Positions 1 to 9,099 of a stretch of 64,000 bases of DNA are shown in pieces. Below the pieces are notes generated by a model. That model did no database searches and was not told the DNA's origin. It worked only from the letters and a program-made list of their open reading frames with translations. The translations under genes were made by a program, and so were the position numbers. The stretch's first letter is position 1; each line of letters starts with the position of its first letter. The stretch covers positions 3,224,001 through 3,288,000 of the forward strand of contig NZ_JABBFX010000001.1 of assembly GCF_012927085.1 (NCBI RefSeq). Direction: 5' to 3'. Source of the stretch: Ramlibacter agri. GTDB taxonomy: Bacteria; Pseudomonadota; Gammaproteobacteria; Burkholderiales; Burkholderiaceae_C.

Positions 1-654
1 GATTACGACCTGCAGAAGGACCTGATCCCGATCACGCTGGTGGCCCGCGTGCCGCAGGTGGTGGTGGTCAACCCGCAGCGCATCCCGGCGAAGAACATCA
101 AGGAGCTCATCGCCCTGCTGCGCGCCAACCCGGGCAAGTACAACTACGCCTCGGCCGGCAACGGCACCTCGCACCACCTGGCGGGCGAGCTGTTCAAGAT
201 CCAGACCAAGACCTTCATCACGCACATCCCGTATCGCGGCGCCGGCCCGGCGCTGCAGGACCTGATTTCCGGCAACGCCGAAATCATGTTCGACGGCCTG
301 GGCTCCTCGTCCAACCACATCAAGAGCGGCCGCATCCGCGCGCTGATGGTCGCCGGCGACAAGCGCAACCCCGCCTTCCCGGACGTGCCCTGCGCCGCCG
401 AAGTGGGCCTGCCCGATTACACCGTGACCACCTGGTACGGCATCTGGGTGCCCAAGGGCACGGCTGCCGACATCCAGAAGCACGTGGCCGACGAAGTCCG
501 CAAGGCGATCCATACCGACGAACTCAAGGCCATCTGGTTCCAGCAGGGCGCCGAGTTCCCCGACCTCACGCAGCAGCAGTTCGCCACCTTCATCGACGGC
601 GAGGTGAAGCGCTGGGCGGAGGTGGTGAAGACCGCCAACGTGAAGGCCGACTGA
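1..654 (+). CDS. Bug/TctC-family tripartite tricarboxylate transporter substrate-binding protein (5' partial)
   Basis: The frame is open from base 1, so the signal peptide and first lobe lie outside the window; 217 codons remain. The text is typical of Bug receptors: VVVNPQRIPAKNIKEL, NYASAGNGTSHHLAGELF, HIPYRGAGPALQDLISG and the tail region KAIWFQQGAEFPDLT. Known members are periplasmic receptors that bind carboxylates and either feed TctAB permeases or act alone. The ligand cannot be read from sequence. The gene is followed after 60 bases by matB on the same strand, which suggests, as inference, a role in taking up malonate or a related dicarboxylate. Family assignment is firm; the ligand is not. 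Confidence 0.9.
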   Translation, partial: DYDLQKDLIPITLVARVPQVVVVNPQRIPAKNIKELIALLRANPGKYNYASAGNGTSHHLAGELFKIQTKTFITHIPYRGAGPALQDLISGNAEIMFDGLGSSSNHIKSGRIRALMVAGDKRNPAFPDVPCAAEVGLPDYTVTTWYGIWVPKGTAADIQKHVADEVRKAIHTDELKAIWFQQGAEFPDLTQQQFATFIDGEVKRWAEVVKTANVKAD

Positions 655-714
655 GCCCCTGCGCTATCCTCCCGGGGTGCGCGGCCACGCGCATCCCACT
701 TCCCGCATTTCCCC

Positions 715-2235
715 ATGTCCAATCTCTTCGCGGCCCTGCGCGCCGCCTTCCCCTCCGACCTCGACTCCACGGCCATCGAAACCGACACCGGGCTCGCCTA
801 CAGCTGGCGCGACCTGGAGCGCGGCACGGCGATGATCGCCAACCTGCTCGCCTCGCTGCAGCTGGAGGAGGGTGCCCGCATCGCGGTGCAGGTGGAGAAG
901 TCGGTGGAAGCGGTCATGCTGTACCTGGCCACCTTGCAGGCCGGCTACGTGTTCCTGCCGCTGAACACCGCCTACCAGAAGGCGGAGATCGAATACTTCG
1001 TCGGCAATGCCGAACCCGCCGTCGTGGTCTGCAGCCCCGCCAACTTCGGCTGGGTCAGCAAGATCGCCTTCCAGGCCGGCACGCGCCACGTGTTCACGCT
1101 GGGCGACGAGCGCAACGGCTCGCTGCTGGAACGCGCGGCGAAGCACGCGGACGACTTCGAGACCGCGGCGCGCGCCGCAGACGACCTGGCCGCCATCCTC
1201 TACACCAGCGGCACCACCGGCCGCAGCAAGGGCGCCATGCTCACGCACGGCAACCTGCTGGCCAACGCGCAGACGCTCAAGGACTACTGGGGTTGGCGCG
1301 AGGGCGACGTCCTGATCCACGCCTTGCCCATCTTCCACGTGCACGGCCTGTTCGTGGCGCTGCACGGCGCGCTGCTCAATGGCAGCAAGATGATCTGGTT
1401 CGCGAAGTTCGACCCGAAGAAGACCATCGAGCGCTTCCACGACGCCACCATCTTCATGGGCGTGCCCACGCTGTACGTGCGCATGCTGGCGGAGTCGCGG
1501 CTCAACCCGGTCGCGGCGCGCAACATGCGCCTGTTCGTCTCCGGCTCGGCGCCGCTGCTGCTGGAGACCTTCGCCGCCTGGAAGGAGCGCACCGGGCACA
1601 CCATCCTGGAGCGCTACGGCATGAGCGAGACGGTCATGCTCACGTCCAATCCCTATGACGAAAAGCTCGGCGAACGCCGCGGCGGCACCGTGGGCTTCCC
1701 GCTGCCCGGCGTGCAGCTGCGCGTGCGCGACGACCAGGGCAACGACGTCCCCACCGGCGAGATCGGCGGCATCCAGGTGCAGGGCCCCGGCGTCTTCAAG
1801 GGCTACTGGCGCATGCCGGAGAAGACGCAGGAGGAGTTCACCGCCGACGGCTTCTTCCGGACCGGCGACGTCGGCAAGGTGGACGAGCACGGCTACGTCA
1901 CCATCGTGGGCCGCAGCAAGGACCTGATCATCAGCGGCGGCTACAACGTCTACCCCGCGGAGATCGAGGGCTACATCAACGAGCTGCCGGGCGTGGCCGA
2001 AAGCGCCGTGGTCGGCGTTCCGCATCCGGACTTCGGCGAGGTCGGCGTGGTGATCGTCGTGCCCCGCGCCGGCGCGCAGGTCGATGCCGACCAACTGATC
2101 GCGACGCTGAAGTCGCAGCTGGCGAACTTCAAGATTCCGAAACGCTGTTTCGTGATGCAGGAACTCCCTCGCAACACCATGGGCAAGGTGCAGAAGAACG
2201 TGCTGCGCGAGCAGCACAAGGCGCTGTTTGCCTGA
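715..2235 (+). CDS. matB: malonyl-CoA synthetase (AMP-forming acyl-CoA ligase)
   Basis: 506-residue member of the ANL adenylating enzymes. The P-loop-like motif YTSGTTGRSKGAML begins at residue 163, the hinge/A8 region GRSKDLIISGGYNVYPAEIE is near 399-418, and the C-terminal catalytic lysine lies in NTMGKVQKN (Lys491). Length and the HALPIFHVHGLFVALHGAL segment fit MatB (malonate + CoA + ATP to malonyl-CoA + AMP + PPi) rather than long-chain ligases. The upstream Bug receptor may bring in the substrate. No malonyl-CoA decarboxylase gene is visible nearby. A weak GC hairpin (2241-2253) and a T run (about 2260-2265) follow the stop. A different short-chain ligase specificity remains possible. 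Confidence 0.85.
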   Translation: MSNLFAALRAAFPSDLDSTAIETDTGLAYSWRDLERGTAMIANLLASLQLEEGARIAVQVEKSVEAVMLYLATLQAGYVFLPLNTAYQKAEIEYFVGNAEPAVVVCSPANFGWVSKIAFQAGTRHVFTLGDERNGSLLERAAKHADDFETAARAADDLAAILYTSGTTGRSKGAMLTHGNLLANAQTLKDYWGWREGDVLIHALPIFHVHGLFVALHGALLNGSKMIWFAKFDPKKTIERFHDATIFMGVPTLYVRMLAESRLNPVAARNMRLFVSGSAPLLLETFAAWKERTGHTILERYGMSETVMLTSNPYDEKLGERRGGTVGFPLPGVQLRVRDDQGNDVPTGEIGGIQVQGPGVFKGYWRMPEKTQEEFTADGFFRTGDVGKVDEHGYVTIVGRSKDLIISGGYNVYPAEIEGYINELPGVAESAVVGVPHPDFGEVGVVIVVPRAGAQVDADQLIATLKSQLANFKIPKRCFVMQELPRNTMGKVQKNVLREQHKALFA

Positions 2236-2315
2236 CTGGCAGCCGACGCGGCTTCGTGGTTTTTTAGGTGGTTGACCGGAGCGACGGCGCCGCACCAACT
2301 GCTTACACTCTGGGC

Positions 2316-2702
2316 ATGCCCGCATCGCACGCTCCCGCCATCGACGCCATGGCGTTCCAGCTCGCGGCGGCCCTCGAGCGTTATGGGCAGGACGCGGGCC
2401 GCATGGCCGACACCTGGCTTGACATGGAGCTGTATCGCAGCGTCAGCGACCAGGTGGAGCAGATCCGCATGTACAGCTCGGCGCTGCCGCAACTGAGCGT
2501 GCAATGGGTGGAACTGCTCATCGCGCACGCGGAACTGGTGCATTCCCTGTGGCGTGCGCGATTCCGCGAGGGCGAGGGCGACGCCGCGTTGCTGTTCGAG
2601 GTGCGCGAGCGCCACGCCGCCTGCGTCGAGGGCTTGCGACAGCGGTGCCTGCGCTTCCTCAGCCGCGAGGACAGGTCTCCCGGCCCCCGGCAGTCGGCCT
2701 GA
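2316..2702 (+). CDS. hypothetical protein, alpha-helical
   Basis: A 128-residue frame starting at the ATG at 2316; an in-frame GTG at 2268 would extend it, but the intervening residues are low in information. The protein is predicted helical and rich in Ala, Glu and Arg, with no signal peptide, Cys pairs or known motif (for example WVELLIAHAELVHSLWRARF). It lies 40 bases before a CheB-like gene on the same strand and could belong to that transcription unit. I do not recognise the family. Confidence 0.6.
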   Translation: MPASHAPAIDAMAFQLAAALERYGQDAGRMADTWLDMELYRSVSDQVEQIRMYSSALPQLSVQWVELLIAHAELVHSLWRARFREGEGDAALLFEVRERHAACVEGLRQRCLRFLSREDRSPGPRQSA

Positions 2703-2742
2703 GACGGCCCCGCGCGCGGCTCCCGCGGCGCACAATGGGCCG

Positions 2743-3774
2743 ATGGTCCCCGCAGCGCCCCCCGCTTACCTCGTGGTCGTGGGCGCTTCCGCCGGCGGCG
2801 TTTCCACGCTGCTGCAACTGGCTGGGAGCCTGCCGCGCGGCTTCCCGGCGCCGGTGTGCGTGGTCCAGCACGTGGGCGCGAACATCAGCATCCTGCCCGC
2901 CCTGGTCCAGGCGCGCGGCCCGCTGCCGGCGGTGCACGCGCACGACGGGCAGCGGCTGGAGCCAGGCAAGATCTTCATCGCGCCGCCCGACTGCCACATG
3001 CTGGTGATCGGCGACACGATCCGCCTCACGCGCGGCCCGCGCGAGAACTACACCCGGCCGGCGATCGATCCGCTGTTCCGCTCGGCGGCGCTCCATTGGG
3101 GGCCGCACGCGATCGGGGTCATCCTCACCGGGCTGCTGGATGACGGCACGGCGGGCCTGGGCGCGATCAAGCGGCGCGGCGGCGTCACGGTGGTGGAGGA
3201 TCCCGCCACCGCCTGCGAGCCGAGCATGCCGCTGAGCGCGTTGCAGCACGTCGAAGTGGACCATTGCCTGCCCGTCGCCGGGATCGGCCCGCTGCTGGCC
3301 AGCCTGGTGCAGTACGAGGCGCCCCGGGAGGCGCCGCGCGACGTGGCGCTCGAGCGCGAAGTCGCCATCAACCTCGGAGCGAACCTGATGGAGAATCTCG
3401 CCTCGATCGCGACCCCGTCCTCGCTGACCTGCCCGGACTGCGGCGGTGCGCTGTGGGAAGTCGAGGACGTCCAACCGCTGCGCTATCGCTGCCACACCGG
3501 CCACGCCTTCAGCGCCCGCTCCCTGGAGCATGCCCAGGCGGAGGCTGGCGAGCATGCGCTGCGGGGCAGCGTCCGCGCGCTGCAGGAGCGCGAAATCCTG
3601 CTGCGGCGGATGGCCACCGTGGCGCTGGGCACGGGCGACCAGCGGCAGGCGGATGCCGCGCTGCGCCGCGCGGAGCAGTTGCGCGAGCAGGTGCGGCTGC
3701 TGCTGACTTTCACCGAGACCGTGGGTGCCGAAGGCGAGGAGCCCGCGGCGGCGGACCAGCCCGAGCCCCGATAA
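2743..3774 (+). CDS. CheB-type protein-glutamate methylesterase with C-terminal zinc ribbon
   Basis: 343 residues without an N-terminal receiver domain. The methylesterase domain begins at once: VVVGASAGGV (Ser16), VVQHVG (His43) and LTGLLDDGTAGL (Asp133/134) supply the Ser-His-Asp triad. A C-terminal module has CPDC (Cys230, Cys233) and CHTGH (Cys250, His254), a probable zinc ribbon, then a helical tail. CheB hydrolyses methylglutamates on chemoreceptors. Orphan CheBs of this shape occur widely in Burkholderiales outside chemotaxis operons, with unknown targets. The gene is followed after 23 bases by a CheB-CheR fusion, so the two are probably co-transcribed. No CheA, CheW or receptor gene is nearby. 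Confidence 0.85.
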   Translation: MVPAAPPAYLVVVGASAGGVSTLLQLAGSLPRGFPAPVCVVQHVGANISILPALVQARGPLPAVHAHDGQRLEPGKIFIAPPDCHMLVIGDTIRLTRGPRENYTRPAIDPLFRSAALHWGPHAIGVILTGLLDDGTAGLGAIKRRGGVTVVEDPATACEPSMPLSALQHVEVDHCLPVAGIGPLLASLVQYEAPREAPRDVALEREVAINLGANLMENLASIATPSSLTCPDCGGALWEVEDVQPLRYRCHTGHAFSARSLEHAQAEAGEHALRGSVRALQEREILLRRMATVALGTGDQRQADAALRRAEQLREQVRLLLTFTETVGAEGEEPAAADQPEPR

Positions 3775-3797
3775 TCCCGCTGAGCATTGGAGGAAGG

Positions 3798-6700
3798 ATG
3801 ACCAGCGACCACACGCCCGACGAAGCAGAAGAACTGCTTGGCAGCCGCCTCGACGACGCTGTTCCCAGCCACGGCTACCGCAGCGTGCCCGTGGCCGGCA
3901 TCGGCGCGTCCGGAACGGATCGGGACGCCGTGCTGCGCCTGCTCGGCGCCATGCCCAAGGCCCCCGGCATGGCCTGCGTCGTGCTGTTCCACGGCGCCGG
4001 CTTCGCGAGCGACGCCCCGGCCTGGCTGGCCGAAGTGCGCAGCAAGACCCCGATGGCCGTCGTGTCGCTGGAGCGCAGCACCCGGATCGAGCCCAACACG
4101 GTCTACCTCGTGCCGCCGCAACGCGGCGCCCGCGCGCTCGACGGCTCGGTGCTGCTGACCGACGGCGAAGCCGCCCACGGGTGGATGGTGATCGACCTGT
4201 TCCTGCGCAGCCTGGCCGACACGCATGGCGCGCATTCCGCGGCCGTGGTGCTCTCCGGCAGCACCGCCGATGGCAGCATCGGCCTCAAGCGCATCAAGGA
4301 GCGCGGCGGCCTGACGGTGGCCCAGGATCCGGACGAGGCCGAGCACGAGGCGATGCCCCGCTCCGCCATCGGCACCGGCATGGTGGACTGGATCCTGCCC
4401 CTGGAGGACATTCCTGCGCGCCTGCTGTCCTACTTCAAGCTGGAGCCGGAGCTGCGGCTGCCGCCCGAGGATGGGCCGCAGCTGGGCGAGGTGGTCCGGC
4501 CCGCCGGCGAGGACGAAACGGCGTTGCGCGACGTGCTGACCCTGCTGCGGACCCGCACCGGGCGTGACTTCGCCCACTACAAGCGGGCCACCATCCTGCG
4601 CCGCATCGGCCGGCGCATGCAGGTCAACAGCGTGGGCAACCTGCAGGAATACCTCAACTGCCTGCGCACCCGGCCCGGCGAACCGGCGGCGCTGCTGCAG
4701 GACCTGCTGATCACCGTCACCAACTTCTTCCGCGACGCCGGCTGCTTCGCGGCGCTGGAGTCGCACATTCCCGCGCTGTTCGAGGGCAAGGGTCCCAACG
4801 ACGCGGTGCGCGTGTGGGTCACCGCCTGCGCGACCGGCGAGGAGGCCTACAGCGTGGCGATGCTGCTGAACGAGCATGCCCGCACCATGGAGGCGCCGCC
4901 GCAGGTGCAGGTGTTCGCCACCGACCTCGACGACGAGGCCATCGCCGCCGCGCGCGAAGGCATCTACCCGGCGGCGATCGAGGCCGACGTGAACGAGGAG
5001 CGGCTGCGCCGCTTCTTCATCAAGGAGCACCGCGGCTACCGCGTGCGGCGCGAACTGCGCGAGATGGTGCTGTTCGCCGTGCACGACGTGCTGAAGGACT
5101 CGCCGTTCTCGCGGCTGGACCTGGTGACCTGCCGCAACCTGCTGATCTACCTCGGGCGCGATGCGCAGCGGCGCGTGTTCGACATCTTCCACTTCGCCCT
5201 GCTGCCCGGCGGCAAGCTGTTCCTGGGCTCCTCGGAGGCGGTGGAGGACGGCAGCGCGCTGTTCTCCGTCCTGGACAAGAAGCACCGCATCTACGGCCAG
5301 CGCTCCACGCCGCGCGTCGGCCTGCCGGTGCCCACCGGCCCGGGCACGCTGGCGCATGCGATGGAGCTGCAGCAGAACCTGCGCGAAGGGCCGGTGATCG
5401 CCGGCGCCGCCTTCAACGCGCAGCCGCAGCGGCCGATCCGAGGCAATGACACCGGCCGCGTCGCCTCCTGGGGCGAGCTGCACTTGCGGCTGCTGGAACA
5501 CCTCGCGCCGCCTTCCATCCTGGTGGACGCCGAGTACGACATCGTGCACCTGTCGCCGACCGCCGGCCGTTTCCTGCGCCTGGGCGGCGGCGAGCCGACC
5601 CGCAACCTGCTGCGCTCCGTGCCGCCCGCGCTGCGCATCGAGCTGCGCGCGGCGCTGTACCAGGCCGCGCAGTCGCACCAGACGGTGCAGGTGCCGGCGG
5701 TGCCGCTGGACCTGCATGGCAACGCGGTGCCGGTCAGCATCCAGGTGACGCCCGCCAACGACATCGCTTCCGACGTTTTCCTGGTGGTGCTGACGGAGCA
5801 GGCGCCGAACGCGGGGCCGCCGGCGCCGGACTCGGCCCGCCCTTCGCCCGACCCGGTGGCCCAGCACCTGGACCGCGAGCTGGAACGCCTGAAGGCGCAC
5901 CTGCGCGACACCGTGGAGCAGTACGAGGTGTCCACCGAGGAGCTCATGGCCAGCAACGAGGAGCTGCAGGCCATGAACGAGGAGCTGCGCTCGGCGACCG
6001 AGGAGCTGGAGACCAGCCGTGAGGAGCTGCAATCCATCAACGAGGAGCTCACCACCGTCAACCACGAGCTCAAGAGCAAGGTGGAGGAGCTGGGCCACGC
6101 CAACAGCGACATGCACAACCTCATGGACGCCACGGCGATCGCCACGGTGTTCCTCGACCGCGAGCTGCGCATCACCCGCTACACGCCCTCGGCCGTCAGC
6201 CTGTTCAACCTGATCCCCACCGACGTGGGCCGGCCGCTGACGGACCTCACCACGCAGCTGCAGTATCCCGAGCTGGGGAGCGATGAGCAGCGCGTGCTGG
6301 AGCGGCTGGTGCCGGTGGAGCGCGAGGTGGGCCAGACCGACGGCAGCTGGTACCTGGCGCGCCTGCTGCCTTACCGCACCATCGAGGACCGCATCGCCGG
6401 CGTGGTGCTGTCCTTCATCAACATCACCGAACGCAAGCAGGCGGAGGAAGTGCGGCTGTGGCTGTCCGCCGTGGTCACCTCCACCGCCGACGGCATCGTC
6501 AGCTTCTCGCTGGACCAGACCATCCTCAGCTGGAACGCCGGCGCCGAGCGCATCTTCGGCTACACCGCGGAAGACGCGATCGGCCAGCCGCTGTCCATCC
6601 TCGCCCGCCAGGACGCCGCCGATTGGGTGGTGGTGCCCCAGCGCGTGGAGAACCTGGAGACGGTGCGCACGCGCAAGGACGGCAGCGAGGTGCACGTGTC

Positions 6701-7016
6701 CATCACCGTCTCGCCGATCCGCGATGCGGGCGGCAAGGTGATGGCCAGCACCGCGATCGTGCGCGACATCACCGCGGCCCGGGCCGCCGCCGAAGCCCTG
6801 CGCAGCAGCGACGAGAAGCTGCGCCAGACCGTGGAGCGGACCCAGGGCGCGCTGCGCGACCAGCAGCTGACCGCCGAGGACATCCGCAAGCGGGCCGAGC
6901 GGCTGCTGCAGCAGCAGGAGCTGACCCCGGCCCAGAGGGAACTGGCCGAAGGCATCCGCCGGGGCGCGATCCCGCTGCAGGACGCGATCACGCGCCTGCT
7001 CCAGGGCCAGGACTGA
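3798..7016 (+). CDS. CheB-CheR fusion with coiled coil and two PAS domains
   Basis: 1072 residues, start ATG after an AGGAAGG ribosome site. Domain order: CheB-like (about 30-215, GASGTD Ser, LFHG His and SGSTADGSIGL Asp all retained); CheR methyltransferase (about 235-500, SAM-binding TACATGEEAY at 341-350, DLVTCRNLLIYL); a spacer; a strongly heptad-patterned coiled coil with repeated NEEL/TEEL (about 695-770); PAS 1 (about 775-865) and PAS 2 (about 889-992, ending IVRDITAAR); short helical C-terminus. There is no histidine-kinase domain, although many relatives carry one. Family knowledge: such fusions methylate and demethylate sensory partners; the target here is unknown. It is translationally close to the preceding single CheB. 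Confidence 0.88.
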   Translation: MTSDHTPDEAEELLGSRLDDAVPSHGYRSVPVAGIGASGTDRDAVLRLLGAMPKAPGMACVVLFHGAGFASDAPAWLAEVRSKTPMAVVSLERSTRIEPNTVYLVPPQRGARALDGSVLLTDGEAAHGWMVIDLFLRSLADTHGAHSAAVVLSGSTADGSIGLKRIKERGGLTVAQDPDEAEHEAMPRSAIGTGMVDWILPLEDIPARLLSYFKLEPELRLPPEDGPQLGEVVRPAGEDETALRDVLTLLRTRTGRDFAHYKRATILRRIGRRMQVNSVGNLQEYLNCLRTRPGEPAALLQDLLITVTNFFRDAGCFAALESHIPALFEGKGPNDAVRVWVTACATGEEAYSVAMLLNEHARTMEAPPQVQVFATDLDDEAIAAAREGIYPAAIEADVNEERLRRFFIKEHRGYRVRRELREMVLFAVHDVLKDSPFSRLDLVTCRNLLIYLGRDAQRRVFDIFHFALLPGGKLFLGSSEAVEDGSALFSVLDKKHRIYGQRSTPRVGLPVPTGPGTLAHAMELQQNLREGPVIAGAAFNAQPQRPIRGNDTGRVASWGELHLRLLEHLAPPSILVDAEYDIVHLSPTAGRFLRLGGGEPTRNLLRSVPPALRIELRAALYQAAQSHQTVQVPAVPLDLHGNAVPVSIQVTPANDIASDVFLVVLTEQAPNAGPPAPDSARPSPDPVAQHLDRELERLKAHLRDTVEQYEVSTEELMASNEELQAMNEELRSATEELETSREELQSINEELTTVNHELKSKVEELGHANSDMHNLMDATAIATVFLDRELRITRYTPSAVSLFNLIPTDVGRPLTDLTTQLQYPELGSDEQRVLERLVPVEREVGQTDGSWYLARLLPYRTIEDRIAGVVLSFINITERKQAEEVRLWLSAVVTSTADGIVSFSLDQTILSWNAGAERIFGYTAEDAIGQPLSILARQDAADWVVVPQRVENLETVRTRKDGSEVHVSITVSPIRDAGGKVMASTAIVRDITAARAAAEALRSSDEKLRQTVERTQGALRDQQLTAEDIRKRAERLLQQQELTPAQRELAEGIRRGAIPLQDAITRLLQGQD

Positions 7017-7105
7017 CGAGGCAGTTAAAAAAGTGTTAATGCCGGCCGCGCGAGAGTCGCATCGGGCGCACAATGAGATGCATTCCGCGAACCTGGGGAC
7101 ATTGC

Positions 7106-7753
7106 GTGAAAGTGCCGTTGGCCGACGAAGTAGACGTTGCGGGTTTCCATAGCGAAGCCACGCGCCTGCTCGCCCGCCAGGTCCCGCCGGAAACGGTGGA
7201 CTGGAGCGCGTCCCCGGCGCAGACGGTGGACGAGCAGCAGCTCGACGCCGACCGGGCCCAGATCCGCAACCGCGCGGCCCGCGCGATCATCCCGCAGTCC
7301 TTCGTGCGCACGAGCGAGCTCGTGGTGTTGCACCGCGACCCGCTGCGCTTCGACCTGCTGTACCGCTCGCTCTGGCGTCTGATCTACGAGCCCGACCTGA
7401 AGCACGACTTCGCCGATGTCGACCTGGCCCGGCTGCGCCAGATGGCGCAGGCCGTGCGGCGCGACATCCAGAAGATGAAGGCGCGCATGGAGTTCCACGA
7501 GCTGGTGCTGCGTGGCGCGCCGGCCAGCGTCTGCTGGTACGAGCCCACGCACTTCGTCGCCGAGACGGTGGCCGGCTGGCTGGCCAGGCAGCAGCCCCCG
7601 AAGCGCTGGATGATCCTCACGCCCGACCGCAGCCTGCGCTGGGACGGCGAACACCTGCTGACCGCGCCTTCGGTGCCGCCGGACCGGCAGCCGCAGGTGG
7701 TGGGCTGGGCGGCCTGGCCACAGGCGCTGGAGACGGTTCCCTGGTTGTTGTAG
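7106..7753 (+). CDS. DUF4130 / TIGR03915-type putative DNA metabolism protein
   Basis: About 215 residues from a GTG at 7106, which has a GGGGAC purine run upstream; an ATG at 7073 is an alternative. Residues resembling SFVRTSELVVLHRDPLRFD, MKARMEFHELVLRG, CWYEPTHFVAE and RWMILTPDRSLRWDG match my memory of the DUF4130 region, which elsewhere is a stand-alone protein paired with a radical-SAM partner or is fused to UdgX uracil-DNA glycosylase. Neither partner is present here: the next gene is antisense and unrelated. A DNA-repair role is inferred only from those known associations. Confidence 0.7.
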   Translation: MKVPLADEVDVAGFHSEATRLLARQVPPETVDWSASPAQTVDEQQLDADRAQIRNRAARAIIPQSFVRTSELVVLHRDPLRFDLLYRSLWRLIYEPDLKHDFADVDLARLRQMAQAVRRDIQKMKARMEFHELVLRGAPASVCWYEPTHFVAETVAGWLARQQPPKRWMILTPDRSLRWDGEHLLTAPSVPPDRQPQVVGWAAWPQALETVPWLL

Positions 7754-7771
7754 TTCGCCGCTTCGGGGCGA

Positions 7772-8356
7772 TCACCCCGGCGTCGACGGATGCGACGGCA
7801 GGTTCAAGCCCGAGGAAAAACTGAAGTCGCTGCGCGTGCGGTGCCAGGTGAGGTCGTCCTCGCCGATCAACTGCCGGCAGCGCATGAACAGGCTGTCCAG
7901 GGCCGCGTCCTGCAGGTCGCGCAGGTGGTGGTAGCGCGGGTCGGCATAGTGCGGCCGCAGCGACGCCTGCGTCATGCGCAGGATGTTCTCTTCCCAGAAG
8001 TACTGCATGAGCTCGCGGTGCGTCTGCAGCAGCTTGACCATCAGCGCCGACAGCTCCGGCAGCGATTCGTCCTTGATCTGGCAGGCCTGCGCCAGCGCCG
8101 CGGGAACGGTGAGCTCCTCCGGGTTCTGGTGCAGCAGCGGCTCGTCGCGGTGCCAGTCCACCCAGGCCGAATAGGCCTTCAGGCAGTCCATCAACCGGTA
8201 GGCCGCGTTGCGCCGGCGTTGCACCTGCTTGACGATGCGCGAGCGCACCACCCACAGCGGTACCAGGAGGGCGGCGGCAGCCACCAGCGCAATGGTCAAA
8301 AGCGGCGAGGAGTCCAAGGGGCGGCTTCCGCGATTGGGTGGAGGGAGGGCCACCAT
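7772..8356 (-). CDS. hypothetical membrane-anchored protein
   Basis: 194 residues, minus strand, ATG at 8356. One N-terminal transmembrane helix (LLTIALVAAAALLVPLWVV, about residues 19-37) is followed by a basic stretch VKQVQRRRN and a helical cytoplasmic domain rich in His, Trp and Arg (HRELMQYFWEENILRM, YHHLRDLQDAALDSLFMRC). No enzyme motif was found. It lies downstream of the hemerythrin gene on the same strand, 67 bases away, and could share its transcript. I do not recognise the family. Confidence 0.6.
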   Translation of the reverse strand: MVALPPPNRGSRPLDSSPLLTIALVAAAALLVPLWVVRSRIVKQVQRRRNAAYRLMDCLKAYSAWVDWHRDEPLLHQNPEELTVPAALAQACQIKDESLPELSALMVKLLQTHRELMQYFWEENILRMTQASLRPHYADPRYHHLRDLQDAALDSLFMRCRQLIGEDDLTWHRTRSDFSFSSGLNLPSHPSTPG

Positions 8357-8423
8357 TTTGCGTTGCCCGGGCCGATCGTGCTTGCCTCCGTTCGTCAGCG
8401 GTCGCCCGCGGACGATAAACGCT

Positions 8424-8963
8424 TCACGCCGCGCCGCGTCTGAGGCGCATCTCCCTGCCCATCTCCCGGATGGCGGCGGCGTCCAGGAGCTGGCGCGCGG
8501 CCGGGAAAACGAGCTGCTCCTCCGCCTCGAGATGGGCCCCGTACAGAGAGGAAAACGTCTCCAGGGCGACCCTCGAGGCCGCATCCGGCTGCTGCAATTG
8601 GCCGCCCTCGATCGCCGCCAGCACGGTACGCGCCCGTTCCCAGGCCTCCTCCATTTGGCGGTGGTCGCGCTGCAACGCCTGGACCCGTTCCACCGTCGCC
8701 GGATCGCCCTGTGCCAGCAGCGGCGGGAACACGTGCAGCTCCTCGTCGCGGTGGTGCTGCGGCGCCGCCTGGTCGAAGTAGCGCATGACGTCGTGGGCCG
8801 CCTGCCGCGCCTGGGCGTCGGCACCGTGGGCCGGCAGGTGCTCGCGCAGGCGCGCCAGCAGGGCCAGCATGCGCTGCAGCCGGTCGTGGCAGGCCGCCAG
8901 CATCTCGAAGGGTTCGTCGAAGCTGGCGGCAGGGCCCGCGTGGAGCAGGTTGGGGCGGTTCAT
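8424..8963 (-). CDS. hemerythrin HHE domain protein
   Basis: 179 residues from the ATG at 8963. Four-helix pattern of the HHE family: CHDRLQRML, HHRDEELHVFPPL, DHRQMEEAW and HLEAEEQLVFPAARQLL give the spaced His/Glu ligands expected for a non-haem di-iron centre. Such proteins bind O2 or NO or protect iron centres. It is divergent from the copper oxidase/cytochrome gene at 9100; the 136-base gap should hold both promoters, but no convincing FNR box is visible in it. A second HHE gene lies at 11169. Confidence 0.82.
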   Translation of the reverse strand: MNRPNLLHAGPAASFDEPFEMLAACHDRLQRMLALLARLREHLPAHGADAQARQAAHDVMRYFDQAAPQHHRDEELHVFPPLLAQGDPATVERVQALQRDHRQMEEAWERARTVLAAIEGGQLQQPDAASRVALETFSSLYGAHLEAEEQLVFPAARQLLDAAAIREMGREMRLRRGAA

Positions 8964-9099
8964 CGGTTCGCGCTCCTGATGCATTTGCGGCAATACACCT
9001 GCGGCTCGCTGCAGCGGATGCTCACTGAAACTCCCGCAACCCTAGTTCCGGCCGGCGAATGGCCGCCCTAGACTCGCGCTCGACAAGGAGGAGGTCTCC

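Noticed and set aside
664..2325. 553-codon minus-strand open frame opposite matB
   Set aside because: Antisense shadow of a high-GC gene: composition dominated by His, Arg, Ala, Gly and Val, with no family motifs, while the plus strand encodes a complete malonyl-CoA synthetase.
3483..7073. 1196-codon minus-strand open frame opposite the CheB-CheR fusion
   Set aside because: Typical low-complexity antisense frame (HRRGV... and QLL repeats from the coding-strand coiled coil); the opposite strand holds clear domains.
8964..9099. FNR box between the hemerythrin and NirK-like genes
   Set aside because: Only a short TTGC-G-GCAA palindrome is present; spacing and bases do not fit TTGAT-N4-ATCAA.
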